From Promerops cafer (taxonomy: Eukaryota > Chordata > Aves > Passeriformes > Nectariniidae), in contig VZSE01006123.1 of assembly GCA_013398275.1 (NCBI GenBank), positions 131,327-195,326 of the forward strand: DNA of 64,000 bases, given 5' to 3'. The translations under genes were made by a program, and so were the position numbers. The notes below the pieces were generated by a model. The model was not told where the DNA came from, made no database searches, and saw nothing but the letters and a program-made list of their open reading frames with translations. Each line of letters opens with the position of its first letter. Position 1 is the stretch's first letter. This document shows, piece after piece, positions 14,001 to 26,199 of the stretch.

Positions 14001-14814
14001 ATAGTAAGAACATAAAATAAAATACTTTCACCAGAAAATTTTAAAAAAAGTGTTCACCTCTTTATTATTTTGTTTGTTTTTAATTCTTGGGTCACCTGTA
14101 CTGTTTCAAATGTTATCACAACCCTTGTGTTATACGCTGGTAGTTGCAGGGAGTGCTGAAAATTGTATTTATTCCAGTTTGCCATCCTATTTGATTGCAT
14201 CAATAATAAACTTAGATTGCCAATACTCAAGGATTTTGACTGAGATTATTTCTTGTTTGAGTGGTGCTTTTTTTCACCAAAGAAAAAGGCAACATGAAAA
14301 TACTTCTCCGGATGATCTGCACTCTTTCTATTTCTTGCTGTGGTGTTTAATGGCTTTGGGGAAATAACTCCAAATCTCTGACACATGTAGGTACACAGAT
14401 CAGACACAGCTATTGCATAGGAGGTTTGTCAGCTATTAAGAAAGGCTAATTAGATAATGCCCTTCGAGTATTCTTCAGGAAGAGTAAAAAATACCTGCAA
14501 GCAACACATCCTGTAGGCACGGGAGCCCGCAGCACAGGAGAAGCAGGGATGTGCAGAAACCTCTAAAAAAACTTCTCCAGTACTCTGGGGAAGAAATGGA
14601 TGAGGGTGGTTGTGTTTTCCAACAATTCTCCCCACTCTGGCTAGCTCTCCATGGCCTCTGCAGTGCTCTCACTCCGGTGGAGTTTCACCGGCATCCCAAA
14701 ATACCATCCTCAACAACCTCTGACAGGAATCTCTTGCACCTGCGAATTTTACACGTTTCCCTAACACAGACTGCGGTTATCCCCACGACCTGCTCGTCTC
14801 TCCGTTTCCCCTGG

Positions 14815-15320
14815 CATGTTCCCTCGGGGTGAGGGGCATTTTTGGGGCGCTGCCGTGGGTCCCAGGTGCCGATGCAGCTGCTGCCGAGGGCTGCGCTCGC
14901 CCGTGGGTTCCCCTCCGCAGGGTTTGCCGCTGTCTGCGCGCCCCGGCCCGGCACTGCAGGCTGACAGCCCGGGCGGGGCAAGGACAGGGGCCATTCTGGG
15001 CGCACACAGGGCCGCTGGGATGGTTTTGCTCGCGGGTTTGCTGCGGGGTTCTTCCCGCAGCCCGTCTGGGTCATCCAGAGCAGCAGGCGGGGAGTGGGCT
15101 CTGTGCGGGGCGGGTTCGGGGCCATTCCTCACAACCCCCCGGCAGCCGCACCCAGGGCTTGCAGTCTCTTCTCAGGAAAACGCCCTGGGTGAGGTGAAGA
15201 GAATGGCACACGGAGCTTCGTGCCCTCCGGTCACCGGTTCACAATCAGCAAAACGCAGAAATTAGCGCGAATCCTGCCCCGGCTTCTGCAATTTCCGCGG
15301 GAGGAGGTGGCCGGTCATTT
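14815..15320. promoter_or_regulatory. CpG-rich island
   Basis: About 500 bp with dense CpG and GGCGGG-type elements in the intergenic region between the 7 kb island and MSH3. Several open frames overlap here in both strands, as expected for GC-rich DNA. None resembles a known protein. It could be an enhancer or non-coding-RNA promoter. Confidence 0.45.
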
Positions 15321-16416
15321 ATCTCCGTTTGGTTGCCTGGTGTGTGTCTGGTGGGCATGGGAACAGCATCCTCCTCTGGCCCGGGGCTCAGGAAATGGGG
15401 AGGGACACCCCAAAACCCCTCGGTGTGAACAGGCTCCTCCCTGAGCTTTTGGCATCTCCCTGTCCCTGTGCCAGCCCCCAGGGCAGTGACAGCACTTCAG
15501 CAGTCACAAAACAGCATTCCTCAAAGCAAAACATCCCCAGCATTTTGCTGCTGGTTTGGAGTGAATCCTGTGGGATTAACCCTACCTACATCTGTGCAGC
15601 TGCTCCAGGCAGCTCTCACAGCTGGACTAATTTTATCATGTTGCCTGTCCATCTACGGCTGCAGGAATACTTTATACCTGTGGTAAATGATTGACTCACA
15701 TCTGGATCTGTCACATAACACACAGATATTTAGAGATGAAGGGTTTTGGGGTTTTTTTTTCCAGTGTTTTATAAAGGTTTTTTTGTTCTGTGCAGCCCCA
15801 TCCTTCCTTCGTTACAGTTAAAAGATCATAATTGCCTGAAAATGGAGCCATCAGGTATTAAAAAAACTGAGTATTACATAAAAATGGGTATGAAATATAG
15901 ATGAAACATGTATAATTTATATAAAAACTACTGTTCTGGTTTCGTTTCTCTGCACCATTTCTATGCCCTGTTGTCTTGGATTATTATTGCTCCGACTTGA
16001 GCTGAGCTCTGAGCTGTACCTTGTCAGCCTAACGGGGATGTACCCTATAAATTATATAAGTCTATTAACATATATGCATCAGAACAGCTGTTAAAATTAG
16101 AAGCACAAGCACAACTGAGGAACAGTCAGGAAAAGGAGTTGGGTAAAGAAGTTTGGTAGAAAAGGCTGAAACAAAGTGATGCTGCTTTCACTTGGATTTC
16201 TTAGTAACAGTCACTCTTGCCATTCCCTCTGCTGCTTTCTTCCCATATGGAGCAAGGCACTCTGTAAAGAAAACAATCAGGAAAATGAAATCTCAAAGTG
16301 CTTGTTAATTCTGCTACTGATAAAACACGCTTTTCTCAGCTAATCTTCTTAATTAATCTAACAGAAGTACAGCTACGCACAGATTTCCTGCAGTGCTCAT
16401 CTACCCAGAATAAAAT

Positions 16417-16418
<2 letters not shown>

Positions 16419-16454
<36 letters not shown>

Positions 16455-16476
16455 AATTANAAAAAAAAAAAAAAAA
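16419..16476. repeat. Poly(A) tract with single N
   Basis: An A-rich tract interrupted by ATAAATTA and an N at 16460. It marks a contig join or an unresolved base in low-complexity sequence. Confidence 0.95.
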
Positions 16477-17351
16477 GAGCAGAAATATGAATCTATTTGC
16501 ATTGCAAACAAGAGTTTATTCCCCAAACACATTTTTCATTACAATCAATTATATCGGGAGTTTAGGCCAAACACAGCTTGAGGTAAAAATAATCATACAC
16601 TCAAAACAAAACCTGTTTAGGAAGAAATAGTTACGGCGGCGTGGCTGCGGTGTCACCGTGTGGTGTCACCGCCCCCAGGGCACTCGGGCAGGGCGTGGTG
16701 GCACCTGGGCTCAGCGCCGCCCTCGTCCTCGGGGCACCCAATCCAGCAGCAAAAGCCTCAAAAAACAGCCAGACACCCCAACATCTCTGCCTCGCACTCC
16801 TCACCTGGGGCGAAGCTCGTGCTGAACAGGTTCAGGCAGCAGTTGTGTCGCTCAGGCAGAGACACAGCAGACACACAACGAAAAATTCGAGTGCCACGAA
16901 CCCCAACACTCTCTGATCTGTTGGTCCTTCAGCAGTCCCAAATGTTTCTTTCTCTTGTGACCAAAAAAAAAAATATTGTAAAAATGTCACTTACACCCTC
17001 CAGCCTCTGAGGACAGCAATCTTCCCTGACTCCCGAAATCACAGAGTGGCTAAAACCCAGGAATGCTGTACATGACCCAGTGCTGTGTGTGTGAAATCTC
17101 AAATTAACCAGAAACAAGCCGGGAAGGATCAGAGGAGCTCATCCCTCCCTGCTGGGCAGGCTCAGCGGGGGCAGCAGCAGCCTCTCTGCAGGCTCAGGGG
17201 TCTCCAGGGGTTTGGGTTTTCCTCCCCAGGTGCTCCACACCACCTCTGGGCCTTCGTCCTGCAGCTGCCACCCAAACCAGATGGCAGGACACGCTGCTGC
17301 TGGAGCAGTCAAAGTAGAACACAACCTCCCAAAATCTAATTTGCAGTGAGT

Positions 17352-17432
17352 GGGATCCCTGCCCTCAGCAGGAGGTTGGAAATAGATGGCCTTTAGGGTC
17401 CCCTCCAACCCAAACCATTCTGTGACCCCAGG
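17352..17432 (+). mobile_element. CR1 LINE 3' tail fragment
   Basis: Contains the typical CR1 3' end: GGAGGTTGGAAATAGATGGCC, then CCCTCCAACCCAAACCATTC followed by TGTGA. Only the tail is present, as in most 5'-truncated CR1 copies. Confidence 0.8.
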
Positions 17433-17924
17433 ATTCACTTCTGGGGACGTGAAATCACTGCTGAGGGGACATAAATGCATTTCATGAAACTAAACTTTCC
17501 TTGCATCGAGTGCCAGCAAAACATCACTGCCAAATACCAGTTTTAAAAACCTTAGTGCATCCAGCTCACACGACATACCTCAGACTCCTACTTTCCAGGA
17601 GAAAGTCAGCATTTCTGTAACACCACTTTAGTGTTTATTTCTCATGTAGGAACAGTCAAATCACAGTCGGAGTGAGAAGCTGTTTATACATGACCTTCTT
17701 TTGCCAATAATATGAAAGGTGACTTTGAGCAGCAAGAAAAATCACCTCATAGGTGTTTTAGATAATTACTCTTACTCCAGGAGCCATATTTATTTATTAA
17801 CTGATTGAAATGCCTTCCTGGACGTACAGAACAATGGCCAATGCATCCTACATACAATTTGATAAATAGATGCAGGAGAAAAAAATTAAACTTATTTTGG
17901 TTCATCTGGTTACCTGCCTGAGAA

Positions 17925-18065
17925 GGGAAAAAGGGAAAAGGGAAAAGGGAAAAGGGAAAAGGGAAAAGGGAAAAGGGAAAAGGGAAAAGGGAAAAGGGAA
18001 GGGAGNAGGGAAAAGGGAAAAGGGAAAAGGGAAAAGGGAAAAGGGAAAAGGGAAAAGGGAAGGGA
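17925..18065 (+). repeat. (GGGAAAA)n heptamer array
   Basis: About 20 tandem copies of GGGAAAA, broken by a variant GGGAAGGGAG and an N at 18006. GGG runs spaced by four A fit the canonical G-quadruplex pattern on the plus strand. Confidence 0.97.
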
Positions 18066-19077
18066 CCTCAGGCACTGAAGAGCTGGAGGATGATGCCAGA
18101 ATGGTTTGTGGGATCTTTTCCCCAACAGGTTTCTGGCAGCAGAGGGGAGATGGACACGGGGAGGGGATGTGAAATAATTGCAAATAAAGAGTTCAGGGAG
18201 CTGGAGGGGTGGGTCTGTCTGCTCCTTGCAGCCCAGCAGTGCTGCAGAGACATTCCTGACACTCCTGACAGCTGGAAACTCGATGGGGAGAGCAGCCAGG
18301 CTCTCCAACAGCTCCTCTTCCTCATTCCTTGCGGGGAATTCCCCAAACACATCAGCAGGTTTTGAATTACTGATGCAGAAACCTGAGCACTCCTTCCTGG
18401 CTGGGCTCCTCCTGTCCCTCCAGCTGGCCCTGTGGCACCTCTGCGTGGGAGATGCTGGTGGAAATTGTGTTTTACCCAGTGAAAACTCTGCTCTCTGTCA
18501 CTCTGGCTGTCCTGGGTTGGCCAGATGGGGATAAAGGGAAACCTCACTGCTGACGTGCTTTATTCATGAAATAAGAGAAGACTTGGGCTGCTGTGCTAAT
18601 TATTTCACACCACGAGGACCCCAAGGAAACCTGCCAGGAGTGAGGTCCCAGTGCCTCCAGAGCTCAGGGTACACTCTGTCCCCAGGCCACAACCTGCAAT
18701 TTCAATTTGGGAAACTCTAAGGGAGGAAGTGTAGCTTGTACAACTTATCTGAACAAACTTCCCAACAATAACTATTGTTCACTCCAGCAGCCTGACATAA
18801 TGTCATTTGTTTTGTGAAAAATAAATACAATTTGCAGCCCGTAAGTGTAGTGAGACATACTGTGATTTTATTAGCAACAGTAGATGGATTTTTTTTCATT
18901 GTTTCTGAAAGAAATCAACATTATTCTCTTTGCAGAATGCATTAAAAAGTCATCCTGAGGCCCCTGAGATGGTTTTGCATTGGTTGGTTTCAGTTCTTAG
19001 GAATTTTAGCTGAGTTATGAGAGGCTATGGCTTCCATATGCTGAAAAGTTATTATCCCTTTAATTTCTGTGAAGTAG

Positions 19078-19096
19078 CACACACACACACACACAC
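19078..19096. repeat. (CA)n microsatellite
   Basis: About nine to ten CA units with no gene nearby. Confidence 0.95.
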
Positions 19097-19689
19097 CATG
19101 GTTCAGTAAAACATTCTGCTTTGAAACCAGGAGAAACAAGGTTGTTTTTCCACTTGTGTCCTTTATACTAAATCTCTGTGTCTTTTGTCGAAGAAATCCA
19201 TCTGTGAATCCTGTGGCCAAATCAAACAAGCTGATTTGTTAACTGAGAAAATGTAGTTTTGGTGTCTGAAAATCTAGGAAATAAAGCCATGCAAAAGTAA
19301 AAACCCAGAAAAGTGGGGAAAAAAGGTCAACATATATTCCTGCAGGCCTAGCACTGTGTTGTAAAAGTTTATTTTCATCTTCCAGCTGCTACAGAAATTT
19401 CTCTCCATGAGTGCTGCAGACTATTTACACTGAACCTAATCTCATCTACTTTTGCCCAGCCTCCAGCCCTCCTCTCCATTATTCAGTGTTTCCCTTTTTA
19501 CTGATTTTATCTGTGCTTTTGATTCACAAATACAGCTCTGCAGGAAAAGCAGCGTGCTTTACAAAAATCACAGTCCAGACCAATACCTTGATTCAATTTC
19601 CCTCTCTCCTACAGAGGCTTCCACTCACATGCTGGCAAAAATTACCCAACAGCAGAGAATTCCCCAGAAGCATCCACGGCTCCTGCCCT

Positions 19690-19766
19690 TCCTGAGGAAG
19701 GTGTCCCTGCCCATGGAATGAGCTGATTTTCCAGATGCTTTCCAGCCCAGACCATTCTGGGATTCT
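19690..19766 (+). mobile_element. CR1 LINE 3' tail, degraded
   Basis: GGTGTCCCTGCCCATGG is followed by CTTTCCAGCCCAGACCATTC and TGGGATTCT, the order seen in CR1 tails, with several substitutions. Confidence 0.65.
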
Positions 19767-21099
19767 CAGCCTGGCTGCCTGGGAAGGTGCCACTGGCATC
19801 AGCCTGGGTTTTCAGCTTCCAGGGGCTGATTGCACCTGAGCCTCCTCCCCGAGCCCGGGCAGGTGCTGGTGATTCCTGGTCTGCAGCTGCCTCAGCCTGG
19901 AGCCATCTCTGCCCCGTGAGCCTTTCCTGGTTTACACTTGGCACAGCTGGTGAGTGACGGGTGGGCAGGTGAGCACTGATGCCACTAATACTGCCTTGAG
20001 AAGCTACAACTCTGTGACCCCAGAGAACTGACTTCATTCCCCAAAATGTTTAAAAAATGATGGTTTTTTAAGGTGTGTGAGCAGAAACAGGCTGTATCTC
20101 ATACTTGTAACACAGCATGACCAGCAGGCTCTCAGGATGGCTAAGGGAAAACACATGGTACCTCTAATTATGCAAATTAGAAACCAAACTAACTATGCCT
20201 CATCCTGTGTGTAAACACTAGCACCTTTTTCCTCCTGAAAAGCCAGGAGACAAGGAGTTTATGACTACCTTCTCCCCAGCAGAGCTGTGCAGCAGCCGTG
20301 GCTGCAGCAGGGCCCTGGGGCAGCACTCAGCATTCCCCGTGCCCCCAGCCCTGCAGGGCTCAGCAGTGCCCTGGTCCCCTCCCAGTGCCAGCAGGACCTG
20401 GCCTTGCCACGAGCTCTGCAGGGGCACCAGGGCACTCGCTGGGGAGCTCCTGGGTGGGGTGGAGGTGAATTCTGACTCACTGCAGGTCAGTAATGCAGAG
20501 CAGGTGTCCGAGGTGTCACCAGGGCTGGGGGTGGTCGTGCCACACACCCCTGCTCATACCAGGGGAGATGCTTCAGCAGGAGCAGAGAGGAGCCTGGATT
20601 CCTGTCCTCAGGAGACAGCTGGTCTCCACTCTCACTCCCTCCAGGCTTTCCTCCACAATCTTTTGTCCATTTTCACATGCTGCTGCCAGCACGGTGATTA
20701 CTCAGCACAGAAATTACTTTCCACACAGTGTGGATTCTTGTGAGAAGCCCTGCACCTTAGGGAGGATCCTGGTCTGGCAGCAAACAAACAGCCTGGAGGG
20801 AGGATTTGGGAGTTCCCTGTGCCAGCCATGGCTCAGCACAACCCCAGTGCTTCTGGCTGTCTCAGACCTCAGAACTGACTGGAAATAAGTCCCAAAAAAG
20901 AGAGAAAAGGCAGGGTCTAAAGGCAGGCAGTAAGACCTGAAGCTTCTGCTAACATGCCACAAGTCATGTGCCCCAACTGTGACAGGTTTTGGGGAAGAGC
21001 AACTTTTTGGAGGCAGCTGTTGTGTGTCTGGGCTGTCGGAGTGTGCACACAGTGCTCCTGGACCTGCTGGCAGAGTTTACTGTGGAGAAGGGAACCTAA

Positions 21100-21496
21100 A
21101 GGCAGGAGAGGGGCTGAGAGAGGAAATGTTCAGCCTGGAGAAGTTCCAGGGACACCTGAGAGCCCCCACCTGAGTTGCCCAGAGGGGCTCCAGGAGAGCT
21201 GGAGAGGGACTTGGGACAATGTCTAGAGGGACAGGACCCAGGGAATGGCTCCCACTGCCAGAGGGCAGGGCTGGATGGGATATTGGGAATTGGGAATTGT
21301 TCCCTGGCAGGGTGGGCAGGCCCTGGCACAGGTGCCCAGAGCAGCTGGGGCTGCCCCTGGATCCCTGGCAGTGCCCCAGGCCAGGCTGGACACTGGGGCT
21401 GGAGCAGCCTGGGACAGTGGGAGGTGTCCCTGCCATGGCAGGGGTGGGGCTGGGTGGGATTTAGGGCTCCTTCCAACCCAAACCCTTCTGGGATTT
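21100..21496 (+). mobile_element. CR1 LINE 3' end
   Basis: The sequence runs from TTCAGCCTGGAGAAG through GGCAGGGCTGGATGGGATA and GGTGTCCCTGCCATGGCAGG to CTCCTTCCAACCCAAACCC, a standard CR1 3' UTR. No intact reverse transcriptase frame is present. It is closely similar to the copy at 47.7-48.1 kb, so both belong to one fairly young subfamily. Confidence 0.9.
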
Positions 21497-22514
21497 TGTG
21501 AGTCCAAGAGCAGATACCCAAGGAGCAAAGGGCACATTTGGACATTTTCTCTTTCTGTGTCCTGCTCTGTGTCCAGAGGGCCTTTCTGGCCCAAAGCCTC
21601 TGCTTTGGCATAGGAATCTTGTCCTGCTTTTCATCATCCAGCATATGAGAAGTGATGAGGAGAAATGAGCCAGGCAGCAACTGTTTGGTTTTCCTGCAAG
21701 CTGGCTCTCAGCTGGAGGCAGTGGCTGACCCCTCTCCACACACACCACGTGCTGCAGGAGCTCTGTGCCCATCATGAGGCACATCTCAGAAGGCAAACAC
21801 TGAACACCCCTGCTTGCCCCCCTGGATCACACCTGCCCTGGCACCCTGGAGAGCTGAACAGGCAGCCCAGAGCAACCCCCAGAGCAGAATCTGGATTTCT
21901 GGTGGCAAACCCCAGCGCAGGGGTGGGAGCAGTGGGTAATGCTGCTGCTGACAGGAGTGTTAAAATACTCATTCTGTGCACCTCAGAGAGATTTACCTTG
22001 ACAGGACTGCACAAATGTGAAAGTGATGCCGATGCTATCCAAACAATGTCTGCTCCTAAAGGACATGACTGACAGACTGTTGCCTCCTATTTGTGTGTGA
22101 GGTGAAGGCTTCTGCCAGCAGTTCACTGCTGCAGCACATAAACAACCCTCAGCTGAGAACTGCAAATATTACTTTTGTATTCTCCACAAAGGTTGTAATG
22201 AATTGCCCTCTTGAAAGCTTTCGCTTTGCACATAGCATCAGATGGCCTCCCATTCAGCATGAGAAAAAATTTTTAAAAATCCTTGAACTACATTTTGTTT
22301 ACAGCACAATATGAATTCCTGGTGAATGTGGGGAAGGGAAAAAAAAAGCCTTGGTAAGAATCAAAATAGACAAGCTGTCTCTCAGCGAGATTTGCTGTTG
22401 GTAGATTACTCTTGGGTAAGAGGCTCAGGTACAATCAGCTACTGGAAGTTAAAACATCCAGGCTGATGCTGGCTGCACCTTCCCAAATGAGGCTGAGATT
22501 CAGTCCCACATTAG

Positions 22515-22645
22515 TTTAGGCTGAGGGGACCCTAAAGCCCATCCCCTTCCACCCCCCTGCCATGGGCAGGGACACTTCCCCCTGTCCCAGGGTGCTCCAA
22601 GCCCCATCCAGCTTGGAACATTTCCAGGGATCCAGTCCAACGGGA
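22515..22645 (-). mobile_element. CR1 LINE 3' fragment, reverse orientation
   Basis: The plus strand shows the reverse complement of a CR1 tail: CCACCCCCCTGCCATGGGCA, then CAAGCCCCATCCAGCTTGGA and TTTCCAGGGATCC. Confidence 0.8.
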
Positions 22646-23017
22646 TTTGTTATAGGGCTGCCCTAGAAAGGATCTCACTCAGCCAGAACAAAGTCTGCTC
22701 ACAATAACCTCTGCTGGCAGGTGTGAGCACACAGAGGTATGGCTGTGTGTGAGCAGCACTGCCCCACACAAACCTCTGTTCCCTCAGAGCAGAGCACACC
22801 CCAGGCAGCAGCTCTGGCACAGCCCACCCGCCCCGGGCAGAGCAGAGCCAGCTGCCCAGCCCCTGGCCCAGCCCCACGGCTGCTGGGGGTGCTCAGAGCA
22901 GGGGGCTCAGGGCCCTCCAGCAGCTCCCAGAGCTGCCTGGGCTCCTCTCCCAGCAGCTCCCAGGGACAGGGGCACAGGCCTGGCAGGGAGGTGTGGGGCA
23001 GCACTGAGGGGTGGTTG

Positions 23018-23376
23018 TGATGCCTGGAGAGGCCACCTAGAGCACAGGCTGGACAGAGTAAAGAAATAAAGCAAATATTTTTTAAAAGACCTTTCACAGG
23101 ATGCACCTTGGGCAGCACAAGAGCCCGGCTGAGGCTATGCCCAGGATGGACAGCAGATCACAGGGTTTCACACTTTTATAAGTTTTGGTCCATTTCCATG
23201 TTGGGGTTCATTGTCCAATTCCAGCTGCAGGTTATGCAGCCCCATCCTCCCAGGTTGCTCCCCTCAATTCTCTGCTGTTTGCACTTTTTGGGGCTGAGGC
23301 TGCAGCAGTGTCCTTGATTCTGGGGCTGGAAAAGGATTTTTCTGTCTGGCTGAGCTGTGAGGAGAACCTGCTGACA
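23018..23376 (-). mobile_element. Solo LTR-like element, copy A
   Basis: A 359 bp element in reverse orientation. It aligns along its length with the inverted copy at 32378-32734 (357 bp). Read on the minus strand it begins TGTCAG, has a TATAAAAG box (plus-strand coordinates 23173-23180), an A/T-rich poly(A)-like region, and ends GGCATCA. This is the TG...CA and TATA layout of an endogenous retrovirus LTR. No internal retroviral genes flank it and no target duplication is clear. Confidence 0.6.
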
Positions 23377-25724
23377 CTTTGTATGGAGGTCAGAGATATT
23401 ACTAATGCAGTACAGAGTCTGGAAAACGTGAAAGCTGAAATTAAGGCATCAGTGGTGTGACCACGTCCCTCCTTTGCCCTCAGGGCAGAGAGCAGGGGTG
23501 GCCCAGGGTGCCTCTGCAGTGCAGGGACAGTGCCAGAGCTGTCACCCACGGCCCCCCCGGGGGAGGACAGGGTCAGAGCAGTGCCAGGCTGGAAATGCCC
23601 AGCCCCATCTGTGAGGCACAGATCTCAGAGCTGCAACACGCAGTTCAGTTCCCATGGCTTTGGGGTGGAACCAGCTCAATGTTCTGTTGTTCATAAACGT
23701 GATTCTACCCTCAGTTCGTTTAGGATCCCGTTCACTTTTGGACAATCTCTTCCAATCTTACAGAACCGTAAATTCCAAATCACTGTAGAGGTCTGGCTAC
23801 CCGAGTATGAATTTCTTTGTAAGTGTAGCAAGGAGTGGAGCTGAAGAGAGTCAAGGGCTTGTGCTGGAACACTCTAAAGATGTGTGCAGCCCTTGGATGC
23901 TGAAGAAAGAACAGGGTCAGGCAACAAGAAGTGCACTTTTCAGTGCAGTTCTGTCCATACCTTTATTTCCAATAGCTTGTAAGCAGTAAGGCAAGCACTC
24001 ACAGGAACACACTGTCTAGCTCATAATCTGTGTGTGACAAAACCACTTTGGCACTGGTGCAGGACCAGGATTTGCTCTTGCAAATAACTCATCTGCACTC
24101 CCTGTTGGGAGCATTATAAACTATTCTGACACTCCTGCCTCGTGCTGCCAGCAAAGGAAAGGTTGTATTGCCTCGGGTCCTGTCAGAAGCTCCATTTCCT
24201 CACTTGCAATCCCTGCCCAAATGCTGTGCCCAGCTCTTGCAGTGCCTGGCAGGGCAGCTGCCAGTGATGCAGAAAGAAAATGGCACAGAGAGAGAGGAAA
24301 GGGAAGGTTTTAAATCCTTGGTGGTGACTACAGAGATCTGCTGAGCTCAGGGAAACTCGCACACAGCACTGGACACTTGCTGTGAACTTGTCCCAAAATT
24401 TTGGGGACCTAAACCTGAGAAACCAAGAGAGACTGAGGTTTGAAAATATATCAGATGCTCCTTTACTGCAATACTGTGGTGATCAGCAGAGCACTAAAGG
24501 AGTGGTGTGCAAAGGTGGCAAAGAGTCAAAATGCTTCTCCTTGTTCTCTTACCTGCAGTTCAAAATTACAGAAGACAGAGATTATTAAATGTGTAATTAA
24601 AAACAGCTGCACAGACAGATGTCAGCTGAGATTTGGTGAAGCAAAAGGGAAATAAAGAACAATGACTTATAACCCAGAGCCTAGACAGACCCTTGCTGGA
24701 GTCCCTGGGAACATTTTAAGGGATGCTGAGGACTCAGCTCCCAGGACAGGGGGAGAATGCAGAACATGCAGCACCACAGGGAATGTCCCAAAACACCTCC
24801 ACACAGAAGTGTGGGGCATACAAAATCCAGAGCTCTGCTGGGGCCTCCACTGAAGGAGAGGGATTCCCCTTAGCTGCAGGGAGCTGCTGTATAGAGGAAA
24901 GTTTACACTTACTGAAGTTTTTTTATGTAAATAAAGTTTAAATTGAAATCCTTTGAATTACAGGATCCAGGCCTTCTTTTAAACAAATATTTTCTGCTGA
25001 GCAGCCTCCTTCTTTATCAGGAGGAAGAAAAAGGCAGTTGTAGACGAGATGGTTGTAGCAGACACCACTGGATGTGAGGAAAACAAAACAAGTTGTAACA
25101 GTTAAAAAGGCGAGGGATGGTACATCCCGAAGTAATCAGGTGGAGATTTCTGTCCTACTGCTGGGGAGAAGGGGGAAGGAAAGCTGCCTGATGGCCTGTG
25201 GGACAGAGCAAAGGTATCATCAGCCACAGATCCCTTCTAAGCCTTAATTGCTTCTCAAAAAAATGTGTCAAAAGGCTTACACAGATTTAGTTTGCAATTT
25301 AATTAAAGGATTAGCGAAGTTTTCTTTTCCTACGTGGGAGCTATTAAGAATAGGAACTTGCCTAGAAGGGCAGCTCATTTAACATAGCTACTTAATTGCA
25401 TTAATAGAGCCTTTGCTTCGGCAAAGTATTGCACATAGAGACAGTGTTTCATTTTATGGAGAGACACTCCTCAGTGAGGCGAGGGGAGCTCAGGGTGGGC
25501 GACAGGCACAGCCAAGGAGGACAGGAACCCAGACAGCAGCTGTGGGGAGCAGGGTGGTCCCAGGGACTGTCCTGCCTGCAGTGTGACAGCCTCAGCACTG
25601 GGAATGTTCTTGGGACAGCCGGCTCGGGGCACCTTGGTGTGCTGTACCTTGCATTGTTAAAGCTTAACTACTTTGAGATCAGTTTGGGGGGGAAAAAAAA
25701 AAAAATCCAAATTACAAGCTGCAT

Positions 25725-26115
25725 CACTCGCTGGCGACGCACTTTGCGGCACGGCTGGCTTTACACAGGACAGAAATTCTGTTTCGGGGCGTTCTCCCTC
25801 TGTAGACGCCATCCCCTCCTCCTGCTTTCCAGCGGCGGAGCGCCGGGGCTGTCCCGGGCAGCCGTGGTGCCGCGCCCCACCTGCGGCTCTGTGCCGCGCC
25901 GGGTCCGCGCTGGCGAGCGGGGCCAGAGCCGGGGGAGCGCCGCAGACGGAGCCCGGCCCCGAGGGCAGCCCCGCTCCCCGGCCAGGAGCTGCGAATGTGC
26001 GCTCACCGCCACTCGGGGAGTGCTCGGCGTGGCCCTGGACTCCTTCCCTGCAGCGCTGCGCGGAGAGGAGCAGCTCCACATGCAGGCACAGGGACAGCTC
26101 GGCACCCACCGAAAC
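25725..26115. promoter_or_regulatory. CpG-rich island 3.8 kb beyond the MSH3 stop
   Basis: About 390 bp of CpG-rich sequence bordered by AT-rich DNA. On the plus strand it runs into a donor-like site (AAGG|GTGAGG) near 26133, which would suit the first exon of a plus-strand non-coding RNA. A 254-codon open frame (25429-26193) spans it but looks compositional. Confidence 0.4.
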
Positions 26116-26199
26116 CTTTCAGTGCTGCAGAAGGGTGAGGTAATTATACCTAGTAATCTTCATGGCACACTGATGAGTTTTACTTCACCCTAGATATTG

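Larger units (their letters stand above)
8251..14814. other. Intergenic region, no gene recognised
   Basis: It contains a GAAA/GGAA array, an (ATC)17 repeat and a purine-rich block at about 11480-11890. I see no exon with homology to a known protein. Confidence 0.6.
15321..25424. other. Intergenic region with repeats
   Basis: Apart from the repeats listed separately (A-rich tract, heptamer array, CA repeat, CR1 fragments, LTR-like element) I find no gene. Confidence 0.55.

Noticed and set aside
21096..21680. 194-codon minus frame and overlapping frames
   Set aside because: It lies across a CR1 3' tail on the opposite strand; not a reverse transcriptase or any coding part of CR1.
25429..26193. 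254-codon plus-strand open frame
   Set aside because: Half of it lies in a CpG-rich block with low stop density. Low-complexity Arg/Gly/Ser content, no homology recognised, and competing frames on the other strand.
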